DNA of 64,000 nucleotides, taken from positions 62,001 through 126,000 of the forward strand of contig NZ_JBAHUR010000003.1 in the NCBI RefSeq assembly GCF_036689815.1, given 5' to 3'. Position numbers and translations under genes: made by a program. This DNA is from Magnetovibrio sp. PR-2. GTDB taxonomy: Bacteria > Pseudomonadota > Alphaproteobacteria > Rhodospirillales > Magnetovibrionaceae. The first letter of the stretch is position 1. Each line of letters starts with the position of its first letter. Shown in pieces: positions 45,322 through 54,751 of the stretch. The notes under the pieces were generated by a model. The model was not told the DNA's origin and searched no databases. It was given only the letters and a program-made list of their open reading frames with translations.

Positions 45322-45718
45322 ATCCTGCGCCTATGACAAACCGTGGCTGAACAGTTGGTTTGTCTAGGGGAGCCGTGGGCTCCGAAGTCCTCCTCGCGAA
45401 GGCGCTGGAACATAAAACGCAGAAGCCGTCCGGGTCAAGCACCCGATTGCTGTTTTTTGTATTTTTTTTGAAATTCTGCCTAAAATTCACGAAAGTCCTG
45501 AAAATTCAAATCTTTAGTGATTGGGAAGGGGGCATGGAAAAGGTGGAAAATGGCACGAAATCGCCATTGTGCGGACCGCCGCCTCCGGGCTATAGTGCCT
45601 CGCAAATGGGGGCGGTTTCGAAGACCTATGTTTTCGGGGCCGATAAGATCGACGCTAAAACACAGTATTCCAAGTCCATGCCCTGTGTCGGCATGGCCTG
45701 AAACAGAGGGAAAGTCCC
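45322..45718. other. Intergenic region upstream of tRNA-Cys and the PCMT-family gene
   Basis: A 397-base divergent gap. Rightward there is a promoter candidate at 45567-45596. A leftward tRNA promoter must also be present but is not distinct. An open frame from 45360 to 45701 has no coding signs. Confidence 0.4.
45567..45596 (+). promoter_or_regulatory. Candidate promoter for the PCMT-family gene
   Basis: TTGTGC and TATAGT lie 18 bases apart, about 120 bases before the start at 45719. Confidence 0.35.
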
Positions 45719-46369
45719 ATGGATTTCGCGCAAGCCCGCCACAATATGGTCGAAGGCCAAATTCGCACCAACCGCGTGACTGACGCCTACGTCGTCGAAG
45801 CGATGGAAGACATGCCTCGCGAAGCGTTCTTGAGCGATGTATTGAAAAACCTCGCCTACATCGACGAAGACATCCAAGTGTCGCAAGGCCGCATTATGAT
45901 GGAGCCGATGGTGCTTGCCCGCTTGCTGCAAGCTGCAGCCGTGGAAGAATCCGACGTTGCGCTGGTCGTTGCCGCTGCGACGGGCTACGAAGCCGCTGTG
46001 ATCTCCAAAATCGCATCCGCCGTGATCGCCGTCGAATCCGTTGATGTCTTGTTCCAAGCCGCCAGCACCCAGCTTCATGCCGAGGGTGCCGATACCGTTT
46101 CCATGACCAAGGGCGACATCACAACCGGCGCACCGGACCAAGGCCCGTTCGACGTCATCTTGGTGAACGGCGCTGTTGAAGAGCTACCGAGCACTTTGGC
46201 CGATCAACTGGTCGATGGTGGCCGTTTGGTCTATGTCAAAGTTGCCAAAGGGACCGGGAAAGCCATGTTGGTGACAAAAACCGATGGTGTGATTTCCGAA
46301 AATGAGCTGTTCGACGCCAACGTTCCCGCGTTGCCGGAATTTGCCAAAAAGCCCGAATTCAGCTTCTAA
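45719..46369 (+). CDS. Protein-L-isoaspartate O-methyltransferase-family protein with degenerate SAM motif
   Basis: A 216-residue PCMT-fold protein with the family start FAQARHNMVEGQIRTNRV and MPREAFL. The usual SAM-binding motif (GTGSGY) is replaced by AAATGY (VVAAATGYEAAVI), and the later motif reads FDVILVNGAVEELP. The loss of two Gly suggests weak or altered SAM binding. This gene is upstream of rhodanese and tolC, a common alphaproteobacterial arrangement. Real isoaspartate repair activity is uncertain. Confidence 0.87.
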   Translation: MDFAQARHNMVEGQIRTNRVTDAYVVEAMEDMPREAFLSDVLKNLAYIDEDIQVSQGRIMMEPMVLARLLQAAAVEESDVALVVAAATGYEAAVISKIASAVIAVESVDVLFQAASTQLHAEGADTVSMTKGDITTGAPDQGPFDVILVNGAVEELPSTLADQLVDGGRLVYVKVAKGTGKAMLVTKTDGVISENELFDANVPALPEFAKKPEFSF

Positions 46370-46532
46370 GGCGCTCCAATACCAAACGCTTTTTGTCCCC
46401 TCAGCGAAAAACTTCCTGAGGAGACTTGCATTCCTGCCCCATAAGAATTATCTAATATACAAATAGGAGCGGCGGGTTACCTCGAACCGCTTCACCCCGA
46501 ACCCAATAAAAAGAATTTGGAGCAGATCCCCC

Positions 46533-46850
46533 ATGTCTTTGCCCATCGAAATCGACGCCCACGGTTTGCGTCAAATCCAAGAGCAAAACAAAAAAGCTGC
46601 CTTTATCGACGTGCGGATGCCTTGGGAAGTGGCTCAAGCCCCAGCCGGCGACAGCCCGAATATTCCGTTGAATCAATTGCCTCAGCACTTGGATCAATTG
46701 CCGGACGCCGAGCACTTGGTGATCATCTGTGCCCACGGCAATCGTTCATTGATGGCAGCGCACTGGCTGCGCCAAAACGGCTTTGAAGCGGCCCAGTCTT
46801 TGATGGGTGGAATGGCGTCCTGGCGACGCTTCGAAGAGATGGCCGCCTAA
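46533..46850 (+). CDS. Rhodanese-domain protein
   Basis: A 105-residue single rhodanese domain. FIDVRMPWEV is the N-terminal DVR motif and IICAHGNRSLMAA the active-site loop with the catalytic Cys. It can carry sulfur as a persulfide. AGCAGATCCCCC precedes the ATG. The soluble form suggests a cytosolic sulfur carrier; a DsrC is encoded 8 kb away. Confidence 0.9.
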   Translation: MSLPIEIDAHGLRQIQEQNKKAAFIDVRMPWEVAQAPAGDSPNIPLNQLPQHLDQLPDAEHLVIICAHGNRSLMAAHWLRQNGFEAAQSLMGGMASWRRFEEMAA

Positions 46851-46981
46851 GGCGGACAATTCATCATATTCCAAATACTTATAGCGCGAACAGGCTATGG
46901 TTTTCGTCTTGGTCAATGTATAGTGTTGCCAACGAATCAACTGATTCTTGCCCCTAATTTGGTCGTGAAAAGATAGAAGCA

Positions 46982-48349
46982 ATGTTCAAAAACACTGTAT
47001 CGCGTTTGGCGCTGGTGAGCGCAGCCCTGTTGGCTGTAAGCCCCGCGTCGGCAGAAACTTTGCAAGAAGCCCTGTCGAAGGCCTATGCAACGAACCCGTC
47101 GCTGCAGTCGGCCCGCGCGACATTGCGCGCAACGGACGAAGGTGTCGCCCAAGCCATTTCGGGCTGGCGTCCATCTTTGTCCGTGGAAGCGTATTCTTCG
47201 GTGAAGAACCAAGAGACCAACACCAGTAGTGGCAAAGTCAACACCAACCCGAAATACCTTGGCTTGACCTTGAGCCAGTCTATCTATGCCGGCGGGACGA
47301 CGATGGCTGGCATCGAAGCTGCCGAAAGCGATGTCTATGCCCAGCGCGCCCGTTTGGTGACACAAGAACAGACTGTGCTTTTGAATGCGGCTTCAGCTTA
47401 CCTCAATGTCTTGCGCGACCAAGCGGTGCTTGAGCTTAATGTGAAGAACGAAGAAGTTCTGTCCAGTCAGCTCGATGCCACACGCGACCGCTTCAACGTC
47501 GGTGAAATCACCCGCACAGATGTTCACCAAGCCGAATCGCGTCTGGCCGGTGCAACCGCTGACCGCATTCAAGCCGAAGGCGATTTAAAAACGTCCCGCG
47601 CCACGTATGCCAATTTGATCGGTGATGCACCCGCCACGTTGGACACGCCAATTTTGGCGCTGCCCTTGCCCGAAAGCTTGGAAGACGCTTTGGCGTTGGC
47701 CGAAACGAATAACCCAAGCGTTATCGCGGCGGACTTCGACTACAAATCTGCATCAGCTGACATCAACAGCAACAAAGGCGAGTTGTTGCCCAGCCTGGAT
47801 TTGTCCGGCACCGCATCGCGCTCTTTGGAAACAGCGTCGAAAGGTTACTGGGCCAATGCCGCAGAAGCCAAGCTGACCTTAAGTGTGCCGCTGTACCAAA
47901 GCGGTTCGGTCTATTCGCAATTGCGTGCCGCCCGTCAAACCGCCGCCGCGAGCCGCTTGGATTTGGACCAAACGCGTCGCGATGTGGCTGAAGAAGTGCG
48001 CACCGCGTGGGAGACTTTGGCGTCCACTCAAGCGCGAATCGAAGCCATCAAATCCCAGGTTTTGGCAGCTGAAACCGCTCTCGAAGGGGTGCAACGCGAA
48101 GCCAGCGTGGGGTCGCGCACGGTGCTCGATGTGCTGGATGCAGAGCAAGAATTGTTAGATGCACGGGTAAATCTCGTTAAATCTCAAAGGGATGAGACTG
48201 TAGCAGAACTGACACTTCTTTCATCAATTGGTAACCTTACCGCAGCTAACATGAACCTCGCAGTGGATTTCTATGATGCACAAGGGCATTATCAAGATGT
48301 TCGGAACAAATGGTTCGGGGGTCGTATTGAGGACGATGGTTCTCAATAA
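46982..48349 (+). CDS. tolC: TolC-family outer-membrane efflux protein
   Basis: A 455-residue outer-membrane channel. A signal peptide is followed by AETLQEALSKAYATNPSLQSARATLRATDEGV, the TolC N-terminus. Repeated helical hairpins follow (AQRARLVTQEQTVLLNAASAY and ARQTAAASRLDLDQTRRDVAEEV) with SQSIYAGG and VPLYQSG as beta-barrel entries. It serves type I secretion and drug efflux, and could pair with the ABC/HlyD proteins encoded at 26438-30250. Confidence 0.94.
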   Translation: MFKNTVSRLALVSAALLAVSPASAETLQEALSKAYATNPSLQSARATLRATDEGVAQAISGWRPSLSVEAYSSVKNQETNTSSGKVNTNPKYLGLTLSQSIYAGGTTMAGIEAAESDVYAQRARLVTQEQTVLLNAASAYLNVLRDQAVLELNVKNEEVLSSQLDATRDRFNVGEITRTDVHQAESRLAGATADRIQAEGDLKTSRATYANLIGDAPATLDTPILALPLPESLEDALALAETNNPSVIAADFDYKSASADINSNKGELLPSLDLSGTASRSLETASKGYWANAAEAKLTLSVPLYQSGSVYSQLRAARQTAAASRLDLDQTRRDVAEEVRTAWETLASTQARIEAIKSQVLAAETALEGVQREASVGSRTVLDVLDAEQELLDARVNLVKSQRDETVAELTLLSSIGNLTAANMNLAVDFYDAQGHYQDVRNKWFGGRIEDDGSQ

Positions 48350-48397
48350 GTTACAGTCGAACCCGGTCAAGTACCCTGGGGGATAAGCGAGCTTTTC

Positions 48398-49216
48398 ATG
48401 AGCGAAGACGCGCAAGGACAAAACGGCGAAGAGCCATCGATGGAGGACATCCTAGCCTCCATCCGCCGTATCCTGTCAGAGGATGGCGAGGAAGAGGAGG
48501 CTCCGGCTGCTGAAGCTGCACCGGAACCAGAACCAGAGATGGATATGGCCGCCGCCATGGAAGAGATGGCGGCTGAGCCGGAACCGGAACCCGAACCAGA
48601 ACCCGAGATGGATATGGCTGCCGCCATGGAAGAGATGGCGCCAGAACCCGAGCCCGAGCCCGAGCCCGAACCGGAGCCAGAGCCAGAGCCCGCACCAGAA
48701 CCCGAGCCCGAGCCAATTATCGAGCTGGCCGATCCGGAGCCCGAGCCGGAGCCCATTCCAGAGCCAGAGCCTATCCCAGAACCGGAACCAGTGCCTATAC
48801 CGGCACCTGAGCCTGTGGTCGTCGCACCGCCACCACCGCCGCCTCCACCGCCGCCGCCGCCGCCTCCACCCCCACCGCCGCGCCCGGGTGGGGAGCCGGA
48901 CATTTCTTCGATCCTGGATTTGACCGAAGAAATGATCACGACGCTGCCCGAAGGCACGGACATTCAGCAGTCCATCATGTCCATGGGGGCCTACAATGCC
49001 TCCACCGATGTGCTGTCGGACCTGGCCCGTGCGATATTGAGCCAGCGCGAACTGCAAGTTGGCGGCTCGGACGTAACGCTTGAAGGTATGGTGCGCGAAA
49101 TGATGCGTCCGCTGCTCAAAGAGTGGCTGGACCAAAACCTGCCGTACTTGATTGAGCGTTTGGTCAAAAAAGAAATCGATCGCATGATCAACCGGGCGGA
49201 ACGCCTCGAAGAATAA
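48398..49216 (+). CDS. popZ: PopZ polar organising protein (DUF2497)
   Basis: A 272-residue protein with the PopZ layout: N-terminal helix [17 protein letters not shown], a long Glu/Pro-rich disordered linker containing two copies of [11 protein letters not shown], a run of Pro (about residues 145-165), then the C-terminal oligomerisation region ([25 protein letters not shown]). PopZ forms a cell-pole matrix that anchors the chromosome. The gene before valS is the usual alphaproteobacterial location. Confidence 0.94.
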   Translation: MSEDAQGQNGEEPSMEDILASIRRILSEDGEEEEAPAAEAAPEPEPEMDMAAAMEEMAAEPEPEPEPEPEMDMAAAMEEMAPEPEPEPEPEPEPEPEPAPEPEPEPIIELADPEPEPEPIPEPEPIPEPEPVPIPAPEPVVVAPPPPPPPPPPPPPPPPPPRPGGEPDISSILDLTEEMITTLPEGTDIQQSIMSMGAYNASTDVLSDLARAILSQRELQVGGSDVTLEGMVREMMRPLLKEWLDQNLPYLIERLVKKEIDRMINRAERLEE

Positions 49217-49235
49217 AGTTGCAAAACTCTCAAAC

Positions 49236-49270
49236 AAAACGCCGCCTGGGCTTTCCTGGGCGGCGTTTTT
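49236..49270 (+). terminator. Terminator of popZ
   Basis: AACGCCGCC and GGCGGCGTT form a stem around a 12-base loop, followed by TTT. Confidence 0.85.
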
Positions 49271-49321
49271 GCTATAGAAACCAAAGCTTACAGATACTTT
49301 TCAGTCACGGACGGCAATCAC

Positions 49322-51994
49322 ATGTCTTTGGATAAAACTTACACCCCCGCGGACGTTGAACAACGCATCTACGAACAGTGGGAAAACTCAGGCGCTTTTG
49401 CTTGCGGCAAAGCTGAAGCCCAAGACGCTTACACCATCGTTATTCCGCCGCCCAACGTGACCGGCAGCCTGCACATGGGCCATGCGCTGAACAACACGCT
49501 GCAAGACATTCTGGTGCGCTACAACCGTATGAAGGGCAAAGACACCCTGTGGCAGCCCGGCACCGATCACGCGGGTATTGCGACCCAAATGGTGGTCGAA
49601 CGCCAGATGGAAGCGGAAAAGCTCACCCGCCATGATTTGGGCCGTGACAAGTTCATCGAACGCGTATGGGACTGGAAAGCTGAATCTGGTGGCACCATCA
49701 CCCGCCAGCTGCGCCGTTTGGGCGCATCGTGCGACTGGGACCGCGAACGCTTCACCATGGACGAAGGTTTGTCCAAGGCCGTGCAGAAAGTCTTTGTCGA
49801 GCTGCACAAACAAGACCTGATTTATCGCGATAAGCGCTTGGTGAACTGGGATCCGTTGCTGCACACCGCGATTTCCGATTTAGAAGTCGAAAACAAAGAG
49901 CAAAACGGCAAGATGTGGTACTTCAAGTATCCCATCGAAGGCCGCGACGGCGAGTTTATGACCGTCGGCACAACGCGCCCCGAAACCATGCTGGGCGATA
50001 CCGGTGTGGCGGTGCACCCTGATGACGAACGCTATACCGATTTGGTTGGCAAGAACGTCGTCTTGCCTTTGGTTGGGCGTGTCATTCCCATCGTGTCTGA
50101 CGAGTACGCCGACCCTGAAAAGGGCTCGGGCGCTGTGAAGATCACGCCGGCACACGACTTCAATGACTTCGAAGTTGGCCGCCGTTGCAAGCTGGATGTC
50201 ATCAACGTTTTGGATTTGAACGCCGCCATTATCGGCGATGCGGACGACGCCAACGCGGTCGGCATTCCCGAACACCTGCAAGGCCTGGACCGCTTCGAAG
50301 CGCGCGACGCCATCGTCAAGGAAATGGAAGGCTTGGGCCTTTTGGAAAAGGTCGACGAAAACCCCATGACGGTGCCCTACGGCGACCGCTCCGGCGTTGT
50401 CATCGAACCTTGGCTTTTGGATCAATGGTTTGTGGACGCAAAGAAGCTCGCCGTCGAAGCCATCAAAGCGGTGGAAGACGGGCGCACCACGTTCCACCCG
50501 AAACAATACGAAAATCTCTACTTTGAATGGATGCGCAACATCCAGCCGTGGTGTGTGTCGCGTCAAATCTGGTGGGGACACCAAATCCCGGCGTGGTATG
50601 GCCCGGACGGCCATCCGTTCGTGGAATACACCGAAGACGACGCCCTGGCCGCGGCTAAGGACCACTACGGTGTCGAAACGGCGCTGACGCGTGACCCGGA
50701 TGTGTTGGACACGTGGTTCTCATCCGCGCTCTGGCCGTTCTCGACATTGGGCTGGCCGGACGAAACGCCGGAAGTGGCACGTTATTACCCGACCGATTGT
50801 TTGGTCACGGGCTTTGACATCATCTTCTTTTGGGTGGCGCGGATGATGATGATGGGGCTGCACTTCATGGACGAAGTGCCGTTCAAAGACGTCTACATCC
50901 ACGCCCTGGTCCGCGATGAAAAGGGCCAGAAGATGTCCAAGTCCAAGGGTAACGTCATGGACCCGCTGGAACTGATCGATCAGTTCGGCGCCGATGCTGT
51001 GCGCTTCACCATGACGTCGCAAGCCGTTCAAGGGCGCGACGTGAAGCTGTCCGTCAGCCGCATTGAAGGCTATCGCAACTTTGTCACCAAAATCTGGAAC
51101 GTTGCCCGCTTTGCCGAAATGAACGAATGCAAGCCGGTCGCCGACTTCGACCCATCATCTGTGAAGCTGACGGTGAACCGCTGGATTATTGCCAAAGCGT
51201 CCGAGGCGGCCGTGAAGATCGAAACGGCCATCAATGGCTATCGTTTCAACGAAGCCGCAGATGCGGGCTATCACTTCACCTGGGGCACGTACTGTGCGTG
51301 GTATACGGAATTCACCAAACCTATTTTGAACGGTGACGACGAAGCGGCCAAAGCCGAAACCCGCGCGACCATGGCCTGGGTTCTGGACCAAATTTTGCTG
51401 ATGCTGCATCCGATCATGCCCTATGTGACCGAAGAGCTGTGGGCCAACATCGCCGACCGTGACGGTCAATTGATGTTGCAAGCGTGGCCGGACCTAAACG
51501 GTCTGGACGCTGCAGACGCCGAAGCCGAAATGGATTGGGTGGTGCGTTTGATCTCCGGCGTGCGTGGCGTGCGTTCGGAAATGAACGTCGAGCCCAAAGC
51601 CAAACTGACGCTGCGCTTGAAAGACGCGTCTGCTGAAACCTTGGCGCGCTTGGAGACGCACAAAGATTTGATCCACACCATGGCGCGGATTGAAGATTCG
51701 GCTGCTCTTGAAGGCGACGTGGAGAAGGGCTCTGTCTCAACCATCCTGGACGAAGCCACCGTGGTTCTGCCCCTGTCCGGCATCATCGATGTGGATGCGG
51801 AAAAAGCGCGTTTGGACAAAGAGATCAAAAAGCTCGCGCCTGAGATTATGAAGTACGAGAAAAAGCTCTCCAACGAAGGCTTCTTGGCCAAAGCACCAGC
51901 CGAAGTCGTCGAAGAACAACGCGAACGCTTAGAAGGCATGAAAGCCGAACGGGCGAAGCTGGACGAAGCCTTGGCGCGATTGGCTGATCTGTAA
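49322..51994 (+). CDS. valS: Valyl-tRNA synthetase
   Basis: An 890-residue class Ia aminoacyl-tRNA synthetase. HIGH-type motif PPNVTGSLHMGHALN, KMSKS in GQKMSKSKGNVMDPLEL, editing domain with TTRPETMLGDTGVAVHP, and a C-terminal coiled coil (DAEKARLDKEIKKL) that contacts the tRNA. Length is normal for the family. Downstream terminator at 52018. Confidence 0.98.
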   Translation: MSLDKTYTPADVEQRIYEQWENSGAFACGKAEAQDAYTIVIPPPNVTGSLHMGHALNNTLQDILVRYNRMKGKDTLWQPGTDHAGIATQMVVERQMEAEKLTRHDLGRDKFIERVWDWKAESGGTITRQLRRLGASCDWDRERFTMDEGLSKAVQKVFVELHKQDLIYRDKRLVNWDPLLHTAISDLEVENKEQNGKMWYFKYPIEGRDGEFMTVGTTRPETMLGDTGVAVHPDDERYTDLVGKNVVLPLVGRVIPIVSDEYADPEKGSGAVKITPAHDFNDFEVGRRCKLDVINVLDLNAAIIGDADDANAVGIPEHLQGLDRFEARDAIVKEMEGLGLLEKVDENPMTVPYGDRSGVVIEPWLLDQWFVDAKKLAVEAIKAVEDGRTTFHPKQYENLYFEWMRNIQPWCVSRQIWWGHQIPAWYGPDGHPFVEYTEDDALAAAKDHYGVETALTRDPDVLDTWFSSALWPFSTLGWPDETPEVARYYPTDCLVTGFDIIFFWVARMMMMGLHFMDEVPFKDVYIHALVRDEKGQKMSKSKGNVMDPLELIDQFGADAVRFTMTSQAVQGRDVKLSVSRIEGYRNFVTKIWNVARFAEMNECKPVADFDPSSVKLTVNRWIIAKASEAAVKIETAINGYRFNEAADAGYHFTWGTYCAWYTEFTKPILNGDDEAAKAETRATMAWVLDQILLMLHPIMPYVTEELWANIADRDGQLMLQAWPDLNGLDAADAEAEMDWVVRLISGVRGVRSEMNVEPKAKLTLRLKDASAETLARLETHKDLIHTMARIEDSAALEGDVEKGSVSTILDEATVVLPLSGIIDVDAEKARLDKEIKKLAPEIMKYEKKLSNEGFLAKAPAEVVEEQRERLEGMKAERAKLDEALARLADL

Positions 51995-52017
51995 GTCAAT
52001 ACCTCAATCCTACTTGC

Positions 52018-52058
52018 TATCGGGCAGCCCTTATGGAAGGGTTGCCCGATATGTTTTT
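52018..52058 (+). terminator. Terminator of valS
   Basis: TATCGGGCAGCCCTT and AAGGGTTGCCCGATA form a 15-bp stem (one G-T pair) around ATGG, then TGTTTTTG. Confidence 0.92.
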
Positions 52059-52072
52059 GAGGGGAGAGTATC

Positions 52073-53275
52073 TTGAACATCTTTGTCCGCGTCGTCGTTT
52101 GCCTTGTTATTTCAGCCTCCAGCACGGCTCTCGCACTGGATCGTGACGCTTTGTTCGACAAAGCCGACCAAGCCTATGAGGCGAAGGATTACCAGAGCGC
52201 TTTGTCGAAGATGGAGGCTTTGGCCGTTCTTGGAGATGCCCGCGCGCAGAACTATGTGGGCTACATGCATGCCTTTGCGAAGGGCACCATCAAAGATGTC
52301 GAAAAAGCCGCCCAGTGGTATTGCCAGGCAGCCCTTCAAGGCCATGCAAAGGCCATGGCGAACATCGCCCGTTTTTATGTGGACGGCACGGGCGTTGAGG
52401 CTGACACGACCATAGCCAACGCATGGTACGCCAGCGCGGCGCGTTTGGGCGATGTGTCTGGGCAAGTCAATTTAGGCATGAATCATCTCGATGGGGTGGG
52501 GACGCCAGAGGATCCCGCCCTCGCGTTCACGTGGCTTTCCATCGCGCTGAAAGAGCGTGCGGGCAAGACGTTGGCGCATGAGTATTTGAGCGACGCGAAG
52601 AAGGTTTTGAGCGCTGAGCAACGCAAGACATTGACGGACGAAGTCGCCCGCTGGACACCTTTAGTATTTTCCGATGCCATGAAGGCTGAGATTGCGGATT
52701 CGCCACTGTGCAAAAGCCAAGAGATGGATCTGAAGCCGTTGACGTTCAACGCAGGCTCTCGTGCATTGCGTCATGAAGAGTATGACTTGGCCTACACCTT
52801 GTTTGAAACGTTAGCTGATGTAGACCATGCGCCGTCTCAGATCATTTTGGCGGAGATGTTGGAAAAGGGCCAAGGCCAGGACAAAGACCTGAACCAAGCC
52901 ACCGCGTGGTACTGCCGGGCTGCGGCGCAGGGGGATGTTGAGGCCTTGTGGCGTTTGGGCTCAACCAACCCAGGTAATGCCAAGACGTTTCACACCATCG
53001 GCGCCAACTTGGGCGATGCCCGCGCGCAACTGGTCTTGGGGCGACAGATGAGGACATCCAATCCGACCCAGGCCTACAAATGGTTAAGCGTGGCATCCAA
53101 CGAAAACTTGGATGAAAGCGGTGAGGCTGAAGAACTGTTTGACCAGTTCCGAACCCAAGTGACCCGCGAGCAAAAGATAGAAGGCATCACCTTGGCAGCT
53201 GATTTCTGGCCGGTTCAGTTCAATGCAGAGATGGCTGAAGCTGTTCGCAACACGCGTGCGTGTCAGAGGTCCTAA
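52073..53275 (+). CDS. Exported Sel1-repeat protein
   Basis: A 400-residue protein starting at TTG with GGGGAGAG upstream, carrying a signal peptide (cleavage around ALA-LDR). It has TPR-like Sel1 repeats: GDARAQNYVGYMHAFAKG, GHAKAMANIARFYVDG, GDVSGQVNLGMNHLDGVG, APSQIILAEMLEKG and GDARAQLVLGRQM. Such proteins act as scaffolds in the periplasm. Paired Cys are present (YCQAA, PLCKS, YCRAA, RACQRS). Confidence 0.87.
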   Translation: MNIFVRVVVCLVISASSTALALDRDALFDKADQAYEAKDYQSALSKMEALAVLGDARAQNYVGYMHAFAKGTIKDVEKAAQWYCQAALQGHAKAMANIARFYVDGTGVEADTTIANAWYASAARLGDVSGQVNLGMNHLDGVGTPEDPALAFTWLSIALKERAGKTLAHEYLSDAKKVLSAEQRKTLTDEVARWTPLVFSDAMKAEIADSPLCKSQEMDLKPLTFNAGSRALRHEEYDLAYTLFETLADVDHAPSQIILAEMLEKGQGQDKDLNQATAWYCRAAAQGDVEALWRLGSTNPGNAKTFHTIGANLGDARAQLVLGRQMRTSNPTQAYKWLSVASNENLDESGEAEELFDQFRTQVTREQKIEGITLAADFWPVQFNAEMAEAVRNTRACQRS

Positions 53276-53429
53276 AGCTCGGCACAATTTTCCGAGCGCG
53301 CAGCTTTTCTGGGGATATTCTGCCGGTTGGCGACGTCTTCTCCTTAGTTGAATCAATGTTATCTGCCATTCTTAATAGTGGTATGGGTTTTGCACCAGTT
53401 TTAGCCTTCAATAAGAGGAGGTTAGGCCT

Positions 53430-54221
53430 ATGAGCATCGTCACCGATCCCAACTATTCACTTGGCGCGGCCCAAATCAATCGGTCGAGCACAACTCAGGG
53501 GCAGAATTCCCAGTTCTACAAGATGATGGAGGCCCGGATCGAGACTGAACAGAAAGCGTCTGGACTGGTGTCTAGCGGCGGTAAAATCGACATTGAAACG
53601 CAGATGAAAGCGATTTCGCAGCAAAGAGAGGGCTTGCTAAAACAGAGCGAACTGGTCGTCAATACCTTTCGGAATAACTTTGGCAAACTCGGCATGCCGA
53701 TCATCGATATGTTCCGGTTGACGTTTTCAAACGGCACATTCAATGCCACGGCGTGGGGGCAAAACATGAAAACGCACGAGGCTTATCCCATAGACCATCC
53801 TCAGGAAAAGTACATAGAGGCAGCGATGAATGGCTCTATCCCCGAGTTTGCAGAGTTCGCCCGTGAACAAAAGGGATTGTTGGAGACCTTAAACAATCTG
53901 CAGATGGAGATGCGGAAGCTGAGCGCAGCAAGTGCGGAACTGCATGGCAATACCTATAAGGGACCGACGGGTGACCTTTTCAGCGACGCTATTGTTTTTG
54001 GTGTCGATGTTGATCCGAATCTTTTGGAGGATGCCCGCGACTTGGCGCGCTGGAACCCGGATGAACTCGATCGCTTTAAAGAAAACTTGGGAGGTGACTT
54101 GAAGATGATGTCATCCAAACAGGTTTTGCAGCGCTACTATTTTGAGACGGTAACCAAGAAGGATATGCCCGATATTTTCCGTCAATTCTTTGATGATGTT
54201 GAACAGCACAAGTGGGCTTAA
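53430..54221 (+). CDS. Protein of unknown function, mostly helical
   Basis: A 263-residue protein with AGAGGAGG ahead of the ATG. It has no signal peptide, membrane helix or Cys. Helical segments alternate with polar linkers: KIDIETQMKAISQQREGLLKQ, EFAREQKGLLETLNNLQMEMRKL and DPNLLEDARDLARWNPDELDRF. The N-terminal Ser/Thr/Gln-rich start resembles secreted or flagellar-type proteins. No family recognised. Confidence 0.68.
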   Translation: MSIVTDPNYSLGAAQINRSSTTQGQNSQFYKMMEARIETEQKASGLVSSGGKIDIETQMKAISQQREGLLKQSELVVNTFRNNFGKLGMPIIDMFRLTFSNGTFNATAWGQNMKTHEAYPIDHPQEKYIEAAMNGSIPEFAEFAREQKGLLETLNNLQMEMRKLSAASAELHGNTYKGPTGDLFSDAIVFGVDVDPNLLEDARDLARWNPDELDRFKENLGGDLKMMSSKQVLQRYYFETVTKKDMPDIFRQFFDDVEQHKWA

Positions 54222-54224
54222 CAC

Positions 54225-54258
54225 AAAAAAAGGGGGACGGCATAACCGTCCCCCAAAG
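54225..54258 (-). terminator. Terminator of dsrC
   Basis: On the minus strand GGGGGACGG and CCGTCCCCC pair around TTATG, followed by TTTTTTTG. The T-run faces leftward, so it belongs to the dsrC transcript. Confidence 0.85.
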
Positions 54259-54324
54259 TCTTGTTGGACCATGAAATAGTCCTGTGGTTGGGTGCCATTG
54301 AGATGGCGGGCGTGAAAGTGGGCT

Positions 54325-54615
54325 TCAGACGCAGCCTGTCGGTTTCGGCAGACCGCCCCACTTACAAATCAGTTTCATCGGGCCGGTCTGAAAGATCTGG
54401 AACATCTCTTTCTTATCAACGCCCATGGCTTTGGTGAATTTGCGGATCGGCGGTACGGTCCCATCGCGGTCATACATCTGGCGTGCAGCGTCAATGAAGC
54501 CCATGATCTCGTCTGTGATTTCCCGGCCATCGCGCGAGGCAATTTCGCGGGCGACTTCCGGGGTCCAGTCATTGCGGTTTTGCAAAAAACCTTCGCCGTC
54601 AGTTTGAATATCCAT
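54325..54615 (-). CDS. dsrC: DsrC/TusE-family sulfur carrier with both C-terminal cysteines
   Basis: A 96-residue protein, correct length for DsrC. The C-terminus ends ICKWGGLPKPTGCV, giving the DsrC C-x10-C arm with the penultimate Cys. TusE-type relatives keep only the last Cys. DsrC carries sulfur as a trisulfide in dissimilatory sulfite reductase systems. GGAGGACTTA precedes the ATG at 54615. No dsrAB or tus genes are visible, so it could be a regulatory DsrC. Confidence 0.9.
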   Translation of the reverse strand: MDIQTDGEGFLQNRNDWTPEVAREIASRDGREITDEIMGFIDAARQMYDRDGTVPPIRKFTKAMGVDKKEMFQIFQTGPMKLICKWGGLPKPTGCV

Positions 54616-54751
54616 TAAGTCCTCCTGGGTCGCGTAGCGTTTATGCGTTAGAATTATTCTTAACTTATACCTGAGTAAATAAGTCAGGTAAAGGCCCGCG
54701 TCAAGGTTTATATGAGGAAAAATACATGTTTCGGGTAGGTGCAGTTCGGAC

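Noticed and set aside
45360-45701. 113-codon ORF before the PCMT-family gene
   Set aside because: It spans the promoter candidate and has no protein-like pattern or homology features.
48476-49237. Minus-strand ORF with Arg/Trp-rich composition
   Set aside because: It is the antisense image of the Glu/Pro repeats of PopZ.
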